Under the pieces are notes generated by a model. That model saw only the letters and a list, made by a program, of their open reading frames with translations, was not told the DNA's origin and searched no databases. The translations under genes and the position numbers were made by a program. 64,000 bases of DNA from Conchocele bisecta (taxonomy: Eukaryota; Mollusca; Bivalvia; Lucinida; Thyasiridae), in NCBI GenBank assembly GCA_029237695.1, contig CM055266.1, positions 120,890,569 to 120,954,568 of the forward strand, given 5' to 3'. Position 1 is the first letter of the stretch, and each line of letters opens with the position of its first letter. Shown here one piece after another: positions 35,422 to 46,334 of the stretch.

Positions 35422-35710
35422 TCGGTGCCGCGTCAGCGGGTCATTGCAGCTTGGCGCGGTGCAGGATGTCAGATATATTTTATGTTCCTCGGTATTCCGA
35501 GTTGGCGAGGTAGTTGGCGTGTTCCTGCGGCATGTACAGCTGCTCCCCCTTATCGCGCCACTGGGCTGGGGCTACGGCTTGCATAAGGCAGCTTGGGCAT
35601 GTGTTTTCCCCGTAGTCGCACAGCTGACGTGATACATACGCCTTGACCTCGTCTAGCTTGTACAGCGAGGTCTTCTGCTGGACGTAGATGCTGTCAGCGG
35701 CCACTCGGAC
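35422..35710 (-). pseudogene. polymerase motif C region and linker
   Basis: The ORF from 35704 begins in ADSIYVQQKTSLYKLDEVKAY, equivalent to the motif C region of the displaced copy. It goes on through CDYGENTCPSC and PAQWRDKGEQLYMP toward the helicase start at 35421. The upstream side is cut at 35711 by the LINE. The missing upstream part resumes at 44385. Confidence 0.5.
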
Positions 35711-36768
35711 ATATATATAATCTTTATTTCCTCCTTAAAAGGAGAGCATATGACACGATACAAATAGCAAACGAATACATGGTACATTTGAATACATTAG
35801 CTGGTAGAATAATAGTGACGCCTTGGGGTATTGCGACTACAAAGACTAATGTAATATAACGTCGCTATTATCATAACAGCAACAACAAAAGGAAGAATAC
35901 ATGCAATACATTTCTAGCGTATTCAGTTCATTTAAGCTTGCTTAATGTGCATAAAGCTACACTGACCTAACCTGGACGGATTGTCCACATTTTATGCAGA
36001 AAGCTGACCGCCATTTCCAGTAGCTGAGCACGCTGTGTTTCAGAGAGTATGTGATTTGTACTGCCCCCATTGATTAGGGCTCGTAGCTGTCCCTCTGGGC
36101 TAAGGGATGTAAACCATGAATAGAACCCGATGCCAAAGACTTGTATGAGTTTGTCCCACAAGCAAACGCGCACCGTTTCGTTTTCTGGGCAATGGTAAAC
36201 ACAGTGAATTACCAGGCCGTGTGTCTGTGCGTTGCATTTCGGACATGTCAACAGCTGAAACCTATCATACATTCTACCAATCATCTTCACTACAGATTGA
36301 CAACATCTGGACATATGAGGTTTCAATTTGCTTAATACCCATAGTGTGTGTGGTGTATTACCCGAATGTATTAATCCGAAAGTGTTTAGATCGGGTCATT
36401 GTCAATGGTACGTATCCAGTGTATATCCTCCACTGAATACAAACGGCGTTTAATAGTCACTTTCCAGCAATACGGTGACATGAATTTACCCGTGTCAATG
36501 TAGCTATCTAACACATTCCCTAAGGAATATTTATTCAATAGTCTGTAGATGTCGGAATAAATCCTTGAACTTGAATGCTGCCTGTTAAATTATGTTTATA
36601 CGACATTAGGCGTTGTAGGAATACTTGTTTGGCGCGAAAGTGTGGTGAAAGATCACACAGTTGTCGGAGAAACACGAGTTTACGTCGATCAATTTCCGTC
36701 TCCAGTGGTAGAAACCCCAACATGCTTAGAGCCACCGTACTGCGTGTTTGGGACGGTAACGCCGGTAT
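35711..36768 (-). pseudogene. LINE ORF2 3' part, C-terminal region
   Basis: Minus-strand reading continues the RT ORF interrupted at 42602: a segment RSTVALSMLGFLPLETEIDR (ORF 36535-36735), then ORF 35967-36326 with LLTCPKCNAQTHGLVIHC. A Cys/His cluster near the C-terminus is typical of CR1/Jockey-type LINE ORF2. The 3' end has AATAAA followed by ATTATATATAT at about 35711-35730 and abuts the polymerase gene. Frame breaks between the ORFs show decay. Confidence 0.65.
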
Positions 36769-37214
36769 AACAGAAAATTCTTCAGCCCAGTAAAGGTTTC
36801 AGTCCGCGCATGCGCAGACGGAACAATAACAATCGGGGCCAAGGCTGTGTAAAGTTTAAGTCATCGATTATATTTCAAGATTTAATGAGATTAACGTACG
36901 TCTAAGCATAAAAATGGTCCCAAATGTAAAAATTAGGTATTTTCCCGTCCGGGGATGTTATGAATGTGTATTTTCGAGCTCCGTATCGCACTTTAGTGGC
37001 CATACTATTCTGCTTAAAAATCGAGATGCTATCGGACACCTGTTTGGCGATATGTGGGCGGTAAAGTGCGGAGGTCATATATGATTCGTACCGTTTTTAC
37101 ACCACTGTTCACGTCACTACCAGCAAAACATTACGGAATGAATCTCATATAACATTTAAAATACATAAATTGCAATGATTTCGTAATAATATTTAGTTGC
37201 GAAGACGTAACTGC

Positions 37215-37840
37215 TGCGGTGTCTGGTCAAGTCGGACCATGGTCATCTCGGCCCACATTTCAATCTCGGCCCAGATCGCTGGTCAAGTCGGCCCAGATCA
37301 CTGGTCATCTCTGCCCACATTTTTTGGTCATCTCGGCCAATATTATATATTTTTGTATATGACATAAAAAAAAAATGGTGATTCAAGAATATTTTGAGAA
37401 GAAGATTGCAAAGAACCTGATGAAATTTAATTTAAAATGAGAAAATATTATTTTTTCCGTGGTCATCTCGGCCCATATCATATTGTTCGTATATGACATA
37501 TAAATTTATTAGAAATGGTGATTTAACAAGAAACATGATATATATTTAAAAAGATTCTATAATGAAAAAAATATATATTTATTTATGAAAAAAATATTTA
37601 TTTAGATCTACATAAAAAAAATAACATCTTTTCAAACTCAATTTAGTTTTTGAATATATTACGTTAGACTTATCAAAGTTGACCATACATCTGATCTGAG
37701 ATCGTGGGCCGACTTGACCAGACACGTGGGCCGACTTGACCAGACATGTGGGCCGACTTGACCAGACATGTGGGCCGACTTGACCAGACATGTGGGCCGA
37801 CTTGATCAGACACATGGGCCGACTTGACCATGGGCCGAGA
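37215..37840. mobile_element. foldback element with 'tcaagtcggccca' modular arms
   Basis: The left arm (37218-37340) alternates 'tggtcaagtcggcccaga' and 'tggtcatctcggcccaca'. The right arm (37700-37838) holds five to six inverted ~23 bp units 'gtgggccgacttgaccagac'. The centre is AT-rich and non-coding. The arm construction is the same as in the Mutator-like element at 12171. Confidence 0.75.
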
Positions 37841-38489
37841 TTATTGATTATGTTATATACGTTTTCAACAATATATCATTAGTATATCATACGCATAAGC
37901 ACATTTTGACCGAACAATGGAAGAATAAAGCACATATTTCCGCGGGAAAGCGATTAATATACATGTATCATTATTAAGGGAGACTAATGTGATCGAGACT
38001 CATTCATTATGTCTCAGTTGTCTAACTTTAAGTTGCCATCGATCATGATTTCATATGGCACATATAATAGTCCAACTGTTTAAGTAACCGGTCACCTCCA
38101 TAGTATTGCAATATTTATTTCGCCGAGTAATTATATGCCAACATCTTTTTTAAATAGTTAAAAACAAAGTATAATGCATTGAATGAATGTTTTTATTAGC
38201 ACAAATGACTTCTGGGCATAGTTTAGTTATTGCAATTTAAATTACGGAGTTGCTATATATATATATATATATATAAATATTCTTAATATTCATCTACAAT
38301 AACAACAATAAACGAACTTGTATTAAGAACATTGATGAAAATGAACCATAATATGCATGCAATATATATATATTTAAATTTGTGTATGGTTTGTATATCT
38401 TGTCAAATAGCTTGAATGTTTTTCACACCTCTATGTAGACAAAGCCCAATATTATATTGTATTGACCAGAACACAGTGTATTTTAGTGG

Positions 38490-38900
38490 GGTAGCTCGTT
38501 ATATATAGTCGATTATGTACAATATGGGAAACTGTGTAGATCCTGATTATATTGTGAATGCATATTTCCCCTACAGGTATAGCCACAACAAGTGGTTATG
38601 CATACAATGGGTAACCGGGTAGACCCTGATCAGACTGTGATTGCAAATTTCCCCTAGAATGTATAGCCTCAACAAGTGATTGTTATAAGATGGCTACACG
38701 TCCTGGCGGGCGACACCGGCTTGCTTCTTGTATATGGTATACAGTGATTATGTACAATATGGAAAACAGTGTAGACCCTGATCAGACTGTGATTGCAAAT
38801 TTCCCTAGAGGTATAGCCTCAACAAGTGATTATGTACAAGATGGCTACACGTCCTGGCGGGCGAAAACGGCCAGTATACGGTCGACACCTTCACACTACT
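38490..38900. repeat. three-unit tandem repeat
   Basis: Units share 'ccctgatcagactgtgattg', 'aaatttcccctagaggtat' and 'agcctcaacaagtgatta'. Two of them also share 'agatggctacacgtcctggc'. Non-coding. Confidence 0.65.
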
Positions 38901-39448
38901 GTCTCCTTGTATGTCAACATTAGAGAGGTTCTACAGTTTTGTATTTGTATTTCAATTAAAAATAATCATTCCCATTTAGCATGTTTAGCCATTATAAAGT
39001 GGATTATCTTCCTTGGCTTCCTAGTATTAAGTTTATCGCGATACTCTCCCTTTATTTCATATACAAATATTTCCATTTTGCATCAAAACATTAAAATGGG
39101 CCCTGGTATGAGCAAATTAATGACATACATTATGTAAGTACGTTCCAAACATCGTTAGTATGATGTGTATAGCTTATTTGTATTGACACATATAGTAATT
39201 ATATCAAGATTTGGGTAGATTTGGGTAAGATTTGGGTAGATTTTGGTAAATCGTGCCACCCTTTTTTTCTTACTATTTGCTGTATAAAACCCATTTATAT
39301 AATGTGATCATTTGGGTTCTGGTCAAAACGTACCCGGGTCAAAACAAAAGGGTGAAAACGTACCACACTGGGATGTGAAATAGTGAAATTTATCGTTGTG
39401 TATGATTTACTCATGATGTGATTTTGCTATACGAAAGAATTTAACTTA

Positions 39449-39640
39449 ACGGACCTAGGTATATAAATACATTAAATATGCATAAGATATACCTAAAAAA
39501 TCATCCATAAGTGGGGAAAAAAATGACCACCAAATATTTCATTAACATATGTAAGATAATGTGGCCATTTTTGTTCACTTATGAATTATTGTAGGTATAT
39601 CTAATGTATATTTAATGTGTTTATATGCCTAGGTCCGTTC
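39449..39640. mobile_element. MITE with ~65 bp TIRs
   Basis: 'aacggacctaggtatataaa' at the left is matched by its inverse ending 'atatgcctaggtccgtt' at the right. The arms run inward to a centre rich in 'tgaccaccaaatatttc'. No ORF. Confidence 0.75.
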
Positions 39641-39984
39641 GTTGTGGGAATCGGGTTGTAAACCTTCCATACCCAGACTTGTCGCCGAAGCCTCGATCAC
39701 ATTTTTGTATTGGGTGGTAGGAGGGAGCAGCGAAGGTCTAATGTAACGATCGGCATTCATACTTACCGGAGTTTATTTATTCGGTGAATTCCCATATTAT
39801 GTGATATATAATCATCAATCAGCATCTGACCTGAGAGTAAGCATGCAGATTTCCCATCGGACCCGACAGTGCCCATGATCAGGTAAGTTCACGGGGCTTG
39901 CAAAACTACCGATTAAAATTCTCATGGCCGGTTGCTTTTTGTGCATATATTGCCTGTTTTGTTTGAGTTTACGGACAGGCTGAA

Positions 39985-42300
39985 ACTTCTCATGGCCGGG
40001 TGCCGCTTTTGTCCCCGCCGTGAAAATTGAAATCAGTCTCATATATTTCACGTTTTCTTTGCCTTATATTGGTACATATTGCAAAATATCATTATTAATA
40101 GGCACATTGGGTATATACCAACACAGGGGTGTGAAAAACTACCAATGTGTTCTCTATATATCAAGTTTACGGACAGGCTGAAACTTCTCATGGCCGGGTG
40201 CTTTTGTCCCCGCCGTGAAAATTGAAATCAGTCCCATATATTTCACGTTTTTTTGCCTTATATTGGTACATATTGCATAATATCATTATTAATAGGCTCA
40301 TTTGGGTATATGTGTTCTCTATATCAAGTTTACGGACAGGCTGAAACTTCTCATGGCCGGGTGCTTTTGTCCCCACCGTGAAAATTGAAATCAGTCCCAT
40401 ATATTTCACGTTTATTTTTGCATTATATTGGAACATATTGCATAATATCATTATTAACAGGCACATTGGGTATATACCAACAAAGGGTTGTGAAAAACTA
40501 CCGATGTGTTCTCTATATATCAAGCTTACGGACAGGCTGAAACTTCTCATGGCCGGGTGCTTTTGTCCCCGCCGTGAAAATTGAAATCAGTCCAATATAT
40601 TTCACGTTTGTTTGCCTTATATTGGAACATATTGCATAATATCATTATTAATAGGCACATTGGGTATATACCAACAAAGGGGTGTGAACAAATACCGATG
40701 TGTTCTCTATATATCAAGTTTACGGACAGGTTGAAACTTCTCATGGCCGGGTGCGGCTTTTGTCCCCGCCTTGAAAATTGAAATCAGTCCCATATATTTC
40801 ACGGTTTTTTTCCTTATGTTGGAACATATTGCATACTATCATTATTAATAGGCACATTGGGTATATACCAATACATGGGTGTGAAAAAATACCGATGTGT
40901 TCTCTATATATCAAGTTTACAGACTGGCTGAAACTTCTCATGGCCGGGTGCGGCTTTTGTCCCCGCCGTGAAAATTGAAATCAGTCCCATATATTTCACT
41001 TTTATTTTTTGCCTTATATTGGAAAATATTGCATAATATCATTATTAATAGGCACATTGGGTATATACCAACACAGGGGTGTGAACAAATACCGATGTGT
41101 TCTCTATATATCAAGTTTACGGACAGGTTGAAACTTCTCATGGCCGGGTGCGGCTTTTGTCCCCGCCGTGAAAATTGAAATCAGTCCCATATATTTCACG
41201 TTTTTTTTGCCTTATGTTGGAACATATTGCATACTATCATTATTAATAGGCACATTGGGTATATACCAATACATGGGTGTGAACAAATACCGATGTGTTC
41301 TCTATATATCAAGTTTACGGACAGGCTGAAACTTCTCATGGGCGGGTGCTTTTGTCCCCGCCATGCAAATTGAAATCAGTCTCATATATTTCACGTTTTT
41401 TTGGCCTTATATTGGTACATATTGTATAATATCATTATTAATAGGCACATTGGGTATATACCAACACAGGGGTGTGAAAAAATACCGATGTGTTCTCTAT
41501 ATATCAAGTTTACGGACAGGCTGAAACTTCTCATGGCCGGGTGCTTTTGTCCCCACCGTGAAAATTGAAATCAGTCCCATATATTTCACGTTGTTTTTGC
41601 CTTATATTGGTACATATTGCATAATATCATTATTAATAGGCACATTGGGTATATACCAACACAGGGGTGTGAAAAAATACCGATGTGTTCTCTATATATC
41701 AAGTTTACGGACAGGCTGAAACTTCTCATGGCCGGGTGCTTTTGTCCCCGCCGTGAAAATTGAAATCAGTCCCATATATTTCACTTTTTTGTTTTGCCTT
41801 ATATTGGAACATATTGCATAATATCATTATTAATAGGCACATTGGGCTATATACCAACACATTGGGTGGGGTGTGAAAAAATACCGATGTGTTCTCTATA
41901 TATCAAGTTTACGGACAGGCTGAAACTTCTCATGGCCGGGTGCGGCTTTTGTCCCCGCCGTGAAAATTGAAATCAGTCCCATATATTTCACGTTTTTTTT
42001 TTTTGCCTTATATTGGAACGTATTGCATAATATCATTATTAATAGGCACATTGGGTATATACCAACACATGGGTGTGAACAAATACCGATTTGTTCTCTT
42101 TATATCAAGTTTACGGACAGGCTGAAACTTCTCATGGCCGGGTGCTTTTGTCCCCGCCGTGAAAATTGAAATCAGTCCAATATATTTCACGTTTGTTTGC
42201 CTTATGTTGGAACATATTGCATAATATCATTATTAATAGGCACATTGGGTATATACCAACAAAGGGGTTTGCAAAGCCACCGATTATAGATTAGTTTACC
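39985..42300. repeat. satellite-like array, 12 units of ~197 bp
   Basis: Each unit starts near 'cttctcatggccgggtgc' and includes 'tttgtccccgccgtgaaaat', 'cataatatcattattaatag' and 'gttctctatatatcaagttt'. Unit starts are near 39990, 40187, 40350, 40545, 40741, 40938, 41137, 41334, 41530, 41727, 41929 and 42131. The second unit is ~34 bp short. Units alternate slightly in having 'gcggc' after 'gggt'. ORFs on both strands (60-120 codons) are read-through of units. Confidence 0.9.
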
Positions 42301-42601
42301 GACAGGCTTCAACTTCTCACGGTTGGTTACATATCGGCACACACATTGATATACATATACGCCATTTGGTAGAAGAACTACGGTACGCGGTGTGCATATT
42401 GCGTAATATCATCGTTACCATTCATATTGTGTATATACCAACGAATTGGTTTCAACGGGTCCCCCCCCCCCCCCGTGAGCCCTTTAAGCCGCTATGACTA
42501 GGCTGAAGGTTTTCACGGACTTACGGGGCTCACACCCCCAGCGTGAGCCACTTAAGCCGCTTGGCTAGGCTGAAGGTTTTCACGGACTTAAGGGGCTCAC
42601 G

Positions 42602-44384
42602 TTACACCGGCATATACTTTACGCAGAATCGATGCGCGCGTTCCAGTTCCAGAATGTTATCAGCACTGATGTCCGTCCACATTTCACAACCGTACAGACC
42701 TTTTGGTAGTACAGCGGAAATGTATATGTGTTTAGATGTTAAAGGATGCAATCCCCGCTCATATATGCCACAGTTTATCACACTTAAAAATGTGCCACGA
42801 AGTTTGTTGCACCCTTGTTTTACGTTAGCACCGCAATCTAGGTATTTGTCACATATAATTCCTAAGTGGGTGTACTGTTCGTATTCATGCACAATGTCAC
42901 ATCCTAGCTTCCAGATTCGGTTGTTATTAATCGACCTATTCTTTGCGATGTTGAAGACGATTACTGCACTTTTGGACGCGTTATACTGGTACCTCCACTT
43001 CACCGAGTAATCATGGCATGCTTGCATTAACATATCTAGTCCATGGTTGGAGAACGACACAAGTACCATGTCATCAGCGACCGTTGGGCAGCACAAGTTT
43101 ACACCATTCATGGAGAAACCGACATTTAGTGACTGTAGATGTTGCAGGAGGTCGTTGATAAATAGGAGATATAGTGCAGGGGAGATAACTCAACCCTGCC
43201 TCGTGCCCTGCTTAATCACAAACCAATCAGTGTTATGTCCCTTATACTGCACACAGCTCGACATATCGGTGTAAATATATGGAAATAGCAGAGTATAACG
43301 TTTTGTGTATATTTGTCCGTATCAGTTTATACAATAATCCAGTGTGCCAGACCGTGTCAAACGCCTTTTTCGTGTCAAGAAAACAAACATATAATGTACT
43401 TTTGTTCTCACGAGCATATAGAACCGATTCTCTGAGCACAAAAGAAGTCATTAGGCAACCGAGACCCTTCTGAAATCCACATTGCAGTGGGTTCATCACT
43501 AGCGAGTTGCTGGCTTGCAGTCTGTTGAGTATTATGCGTTCATACAATTTCAATATTACGGATGACAGTGTGATTGCTCTGTAATTGTTGGGGTCATGTT
43601 TTGCTTTGCGTCCACCCTTATGTAACGTTATGATTGACCCTTTTTTCATCGCACTGGGTGTATGTGAGGTCAATAACATGCCAGTATACAGTACTGCCAA
43701 TAACTGGCAAAGTTCTGTGCCTCCATATTTCAAGTGTTCGTAATTGACGTTGTCGACGCCGCAAGATTTCCCGTTTCTGCACGTCTGTAGCCCAGTATGT
43801 ATTTCCGTTTCGCTGACGTTTCTCACCTGTTCGGAGTCTTCATTGGAGCAATGCACAATCTTTGCCTGATTGGCCATGTAAGTGTCTATTTCACATTTAA
43901 AGTAATTATCGAAGCTTGGTAGATCTAATGGCGAGTATAATTTTGCGAAGTATTTTCCCCATTCATTTGCAATATGGTTTGGCTGTCGAACTATGTTCAT
44001 TTCCGCCCCGGACTAGAACGAGAAGCGTTTCGACGCCTGTTAATCGCCTTCCAGAATGTTGCACTATCCACCTCCAGCGTGTGGTCTATTTCGCTGTGCA
44101 GATTTATTTCATATGTGTCAACAGCTCGTCTATGTATCTTCCTAAATAAACATTTAGCTTTTTTATATTCCATGTATGACGCATGTTCGATGCCACGTGG
44201 ACGACCGTGAGCTACCCATATTTTACGAAATGTTTTCATTTGGTTATGTTGAACAGATAACTCTTTGGACCAGTACGGTTTCAGAAAATGTCTAAATTGT
44301 GCCACAGGTATGTGTCGTCGTGTCACACTATCGATTTTGTCTACGATCGTTGTATACAGCATGTCAACATCGGCGGGGGCGGTG
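42602..44384 (-). pseudogene. LINE reverse transcriptase (CR1/Jockey-like), 5'-truncated
   Basis: Three minus-strand ORFs succeed each other: 43997-44389 (region between endonuclease and RT, with YWSKEL), 43242-44000 (RT fingers and palm: KGSIITLHKGGRK, NYRAITLSS, FLDTKKAFDTVWHTGLLYKL), and 42602-43111 (catalytic VADDMVLVS, YADD in active enzymes; then LERAHRFCVKYM). GTRQG and PALYLLFINDLL lie in the gap at 43120-43210 with a frame break and a stop. The endonuclease domain is missing, consistent with 5' truncation during target-primed reverse transcription. The rest of ORF2 lies at 35711-36768. Confidence 0.8.
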
Positions 44385-45823
44385 ACCAACCAGGGTGCCG
44401 CTTTGGCGGGTGTCTCTCACCAAGTAGTCAACTTCACCAGCGTCAATGACCAGCCGCCGGGTGAGCCTTTTATTTTTCCACCTGCCTTGCTGCCCTGTGT
44501 GAATTTGCCGATGATGCTGCAGCCGTGGTCTCGCTTCGGTTTGCTTCTCGATTGCTATGATGGCCTCACGGACTGTCAGGAGTGCGGATTCCACTAGGAG
44601 CAGGGTGTGGGGACCAGCCCTGCTCTGCGAAATGCCTCCCAAAACCAGGCGGGGATGACGGGGTGGATTTGTGGTGCAAACTCCCACTCCTGGACCTCGG
44701 CAATGCCGGTACCAATGTCTCTGGCTATGACCGCAGCAGCATGATCGATGCCGTAAACCTTTTCTGCCAGAGACTCATCACCTAGTTGAGTGCACGCCAT
44801 CTTGAAGCACAAACTGGTCCACGTTGAGCTGGTTGTCTCTGCATCCAAGAAGCCAGACGGCTAGTGGAAATTCCCGGGTGGCCTCTCCGATTGCTTGCCC
44901 GAAATTTCCGTCGTAGATGCGGACCTGCCTGGACTGCGGGAAGTGGGGGTCTTTGCCACATGCGTGACCGTTGTGGACGATGAGTTCTACTTTGCCTGGA
45001 ACCCCGTTCCCCCCATTTGGTATTTACCGCTATAGTACATATCCTCGCCAGCGATGTCCCGCCACGTGGCCGACCGTAGCGCCGATTTCATGGACTCTCT
45101 TCTCCCACTCCTGTATCTTCTGGCGCCTTGTGGGGATCAGCCCATGACCTCTCAATGCGCTATCGAAATGCTCCACCACTCTTTGGGCAACACAGTTAAG
45201 ATCACCGTCGCACATCGGGGCCAAGTTGGCGGGGCCTGTGTCTCTGATAGGGTAGAGCCAGTAAATGGCCGCGGTGACTGGGTAGGCATTCTGGTAGAAC
45301 ACCTTGTCGATTCCCGTCAGCAAGCCAGGATTGGTATTTCGAGTGATCTCCACAATACATTGGCCCTTCTTTCTCTCAGCTCGGACCGGGTCACATTTTG
45401 TCTTCGATGACCCAGTCGTTTACACCTTCGGTGTGTCACACTCGCAATAAATTTATTTTCAGGACGAACTGGTAGAAGCCGCGCGGCCCTCTCGTCTGTC
45501 ATGCGGGCATCCAGGGCTAGTCGGCCGGCCCTAGAATAGGCAATCTCAATGTCAAGCGGAAACTCTGCCCGTAGAGAAGACCGCAATAGCGAAATCAAAT
45601 CAAATTCAAACTCGTCTTTAGCATCGTTCAAGATCTCAACCCATGGCTCGTCGGTTGGGAGCCTTACGGGGCGAGGGACATGGGTATCCAGATCGAATGG
45701 CCGTCTTGGTTGTAGCGCCCGGTCGAGGCGTCTGTCAACCTCTTCTGGAATTGGTTCGTCAATGATGTACCTTAGCTCATACTCTGCGAGCATCTCCTCG
45801 ACCAAGTCGTCCATAGTAGCCAT
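44385..45823 (-). pseudogene. N-terminal part of polymerase-helicase protein (virus-like element)
   Basis: On the minus strand, the ATG at 45823 opens MATMDDLVEEMLAEYELRY, acidic and helical, followed by PVRLPTDEPWVEIL and FEFDLISLLRSSL. A frame break near 45420 leads to the segment 45030-45353 (EITRNTNPGLLTG; WLYPIRDTGPANLAP; VVEHFDSALRGHGL), then in-frame stops near 45030, then GKVELIVHNGHACGKDPHF and REFPLAVWLLGCRDNQL (44825-45000), 44594-44848, and a motif B-like IIGKFTQ near 44505. It stops at the LINE border. The protein would have been well over 700 residues before the helicase. The early part matches no domain I can name. Confidence 0.5.
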
Positions 45824-45837
45824 ATGGCTGTGTATGA

Positions 45838-45934
45838 CTAACAGGGCACACGTTTCTAATTGGAAATGTATGTATGTTCTTTGCATCTACCAGCATGTAG
45901 CTGGGTATAACTAACAGGGCACACGTTTCTAATT
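45838..45934. repeat. 28 bp direct repeat upstream of the polymerase gene
   Basis: 'actaacagggcacacgtttc' plus 'taattg' occurs at 45836-45861 and 45911-45936, just 5' of the ATG at 45823 (minus strand). It is a duplicated promoter-proximal segment, or part of a terminal structure of the element. Confidence 0.6.
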
Positions 45935-45940
45935 GTCGAT

Positions 45941-46099
45941 TTATATAGCCGCAAACCGGGCAAATTCAGTTTGGATGGCCTTAGCGCTCCGCATACAATA
46001 TCGCTTGAGCGTGCGATGATACCCACAGCCCTGGCACAGTAGATAGCTATTTATAACACCTCTGCCACACCCAATAAACGGCTGCGTTCCTTCGGCAGC
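45941..46099 (-). pseudogene. small Cys-rich ORF of the virus-like element
   Basis: The 52-codon open frame between stops lacks an ATG. It reads CGRGVINSYLLCQGCGYHRT and then KRYC, giving a C-x2-C...H...C cluster like a small zinc ribbon or knuckle. It ends in a TAA at 45941-45943, 118 bp upstream of the polymerase gene on the same strand. Composition and Cys spacing look real, but the length is marginal. Confidence 0.35.
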
Positions 46100-46334
46100 C
46101 TAGCGAGATGTACCTTGTACCACTGGCAATTGCTGTTCCCTTTCATTATCTTCAGGTATACCTAAAGTACGGGTATGTCTAAAAGGAGGCACGGCCCACT
46201 TATGGTGATTATCGCTCGGACATGTCCGCAGCCGCCCACCATACTTATCGTGTATCCAGTGTGCTCATATAAAACTTCCTGGTACACACAAATTCGCACC
46301 TAATGAAAATTTGGACGATACTGCTTTGAAAAGG

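Larger units (their letters stand above)
36769..42601. mobile_element. 5.8 kb non-coding insertion within the LINE
   Basis: The LINE coding sequence stops at 42602 and resumes at about 36768, with diverged copies of a ~13 bp segment (ACACCGGCAT-type at the right, ACGCCGGTAT-type at the left) at the two borders, probably a target duplication. Inside are a modular foldback (37215-37840), a ~193 bp MITE (39449-39640), short tandem repeats (38500-38900), and the 197 bp array (39985-42300). It ends in two copies of a ~60 bp unit bounded by GTGAGCC/GGCTCAC (42475-42601). No transposase or RT was seen. Confidence 0.55.

Noticed and set aside
37700..37838. CRISPR-like regular ~23 bp repeats
   Set aside because: There are no distinct spacers, the units are mirrored at 37218-37340, and the context is eukaryotic. 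It is a foldback transposon arm.
39200..39260. Telomere-like GGGTA-rich repeat
   Set aside because: The 'gatttgggtagatttgggta' text is not the TTAGGG metazoan telomere repeat. It is short, and similar fragments at 7720 and 9150 make it an ordinary dispersed repeat.
40188..42190. Many 60-120 codon ORFs on both strands
   Set aside because: All are phase-locked to the 197 bp array and appear once per unit.
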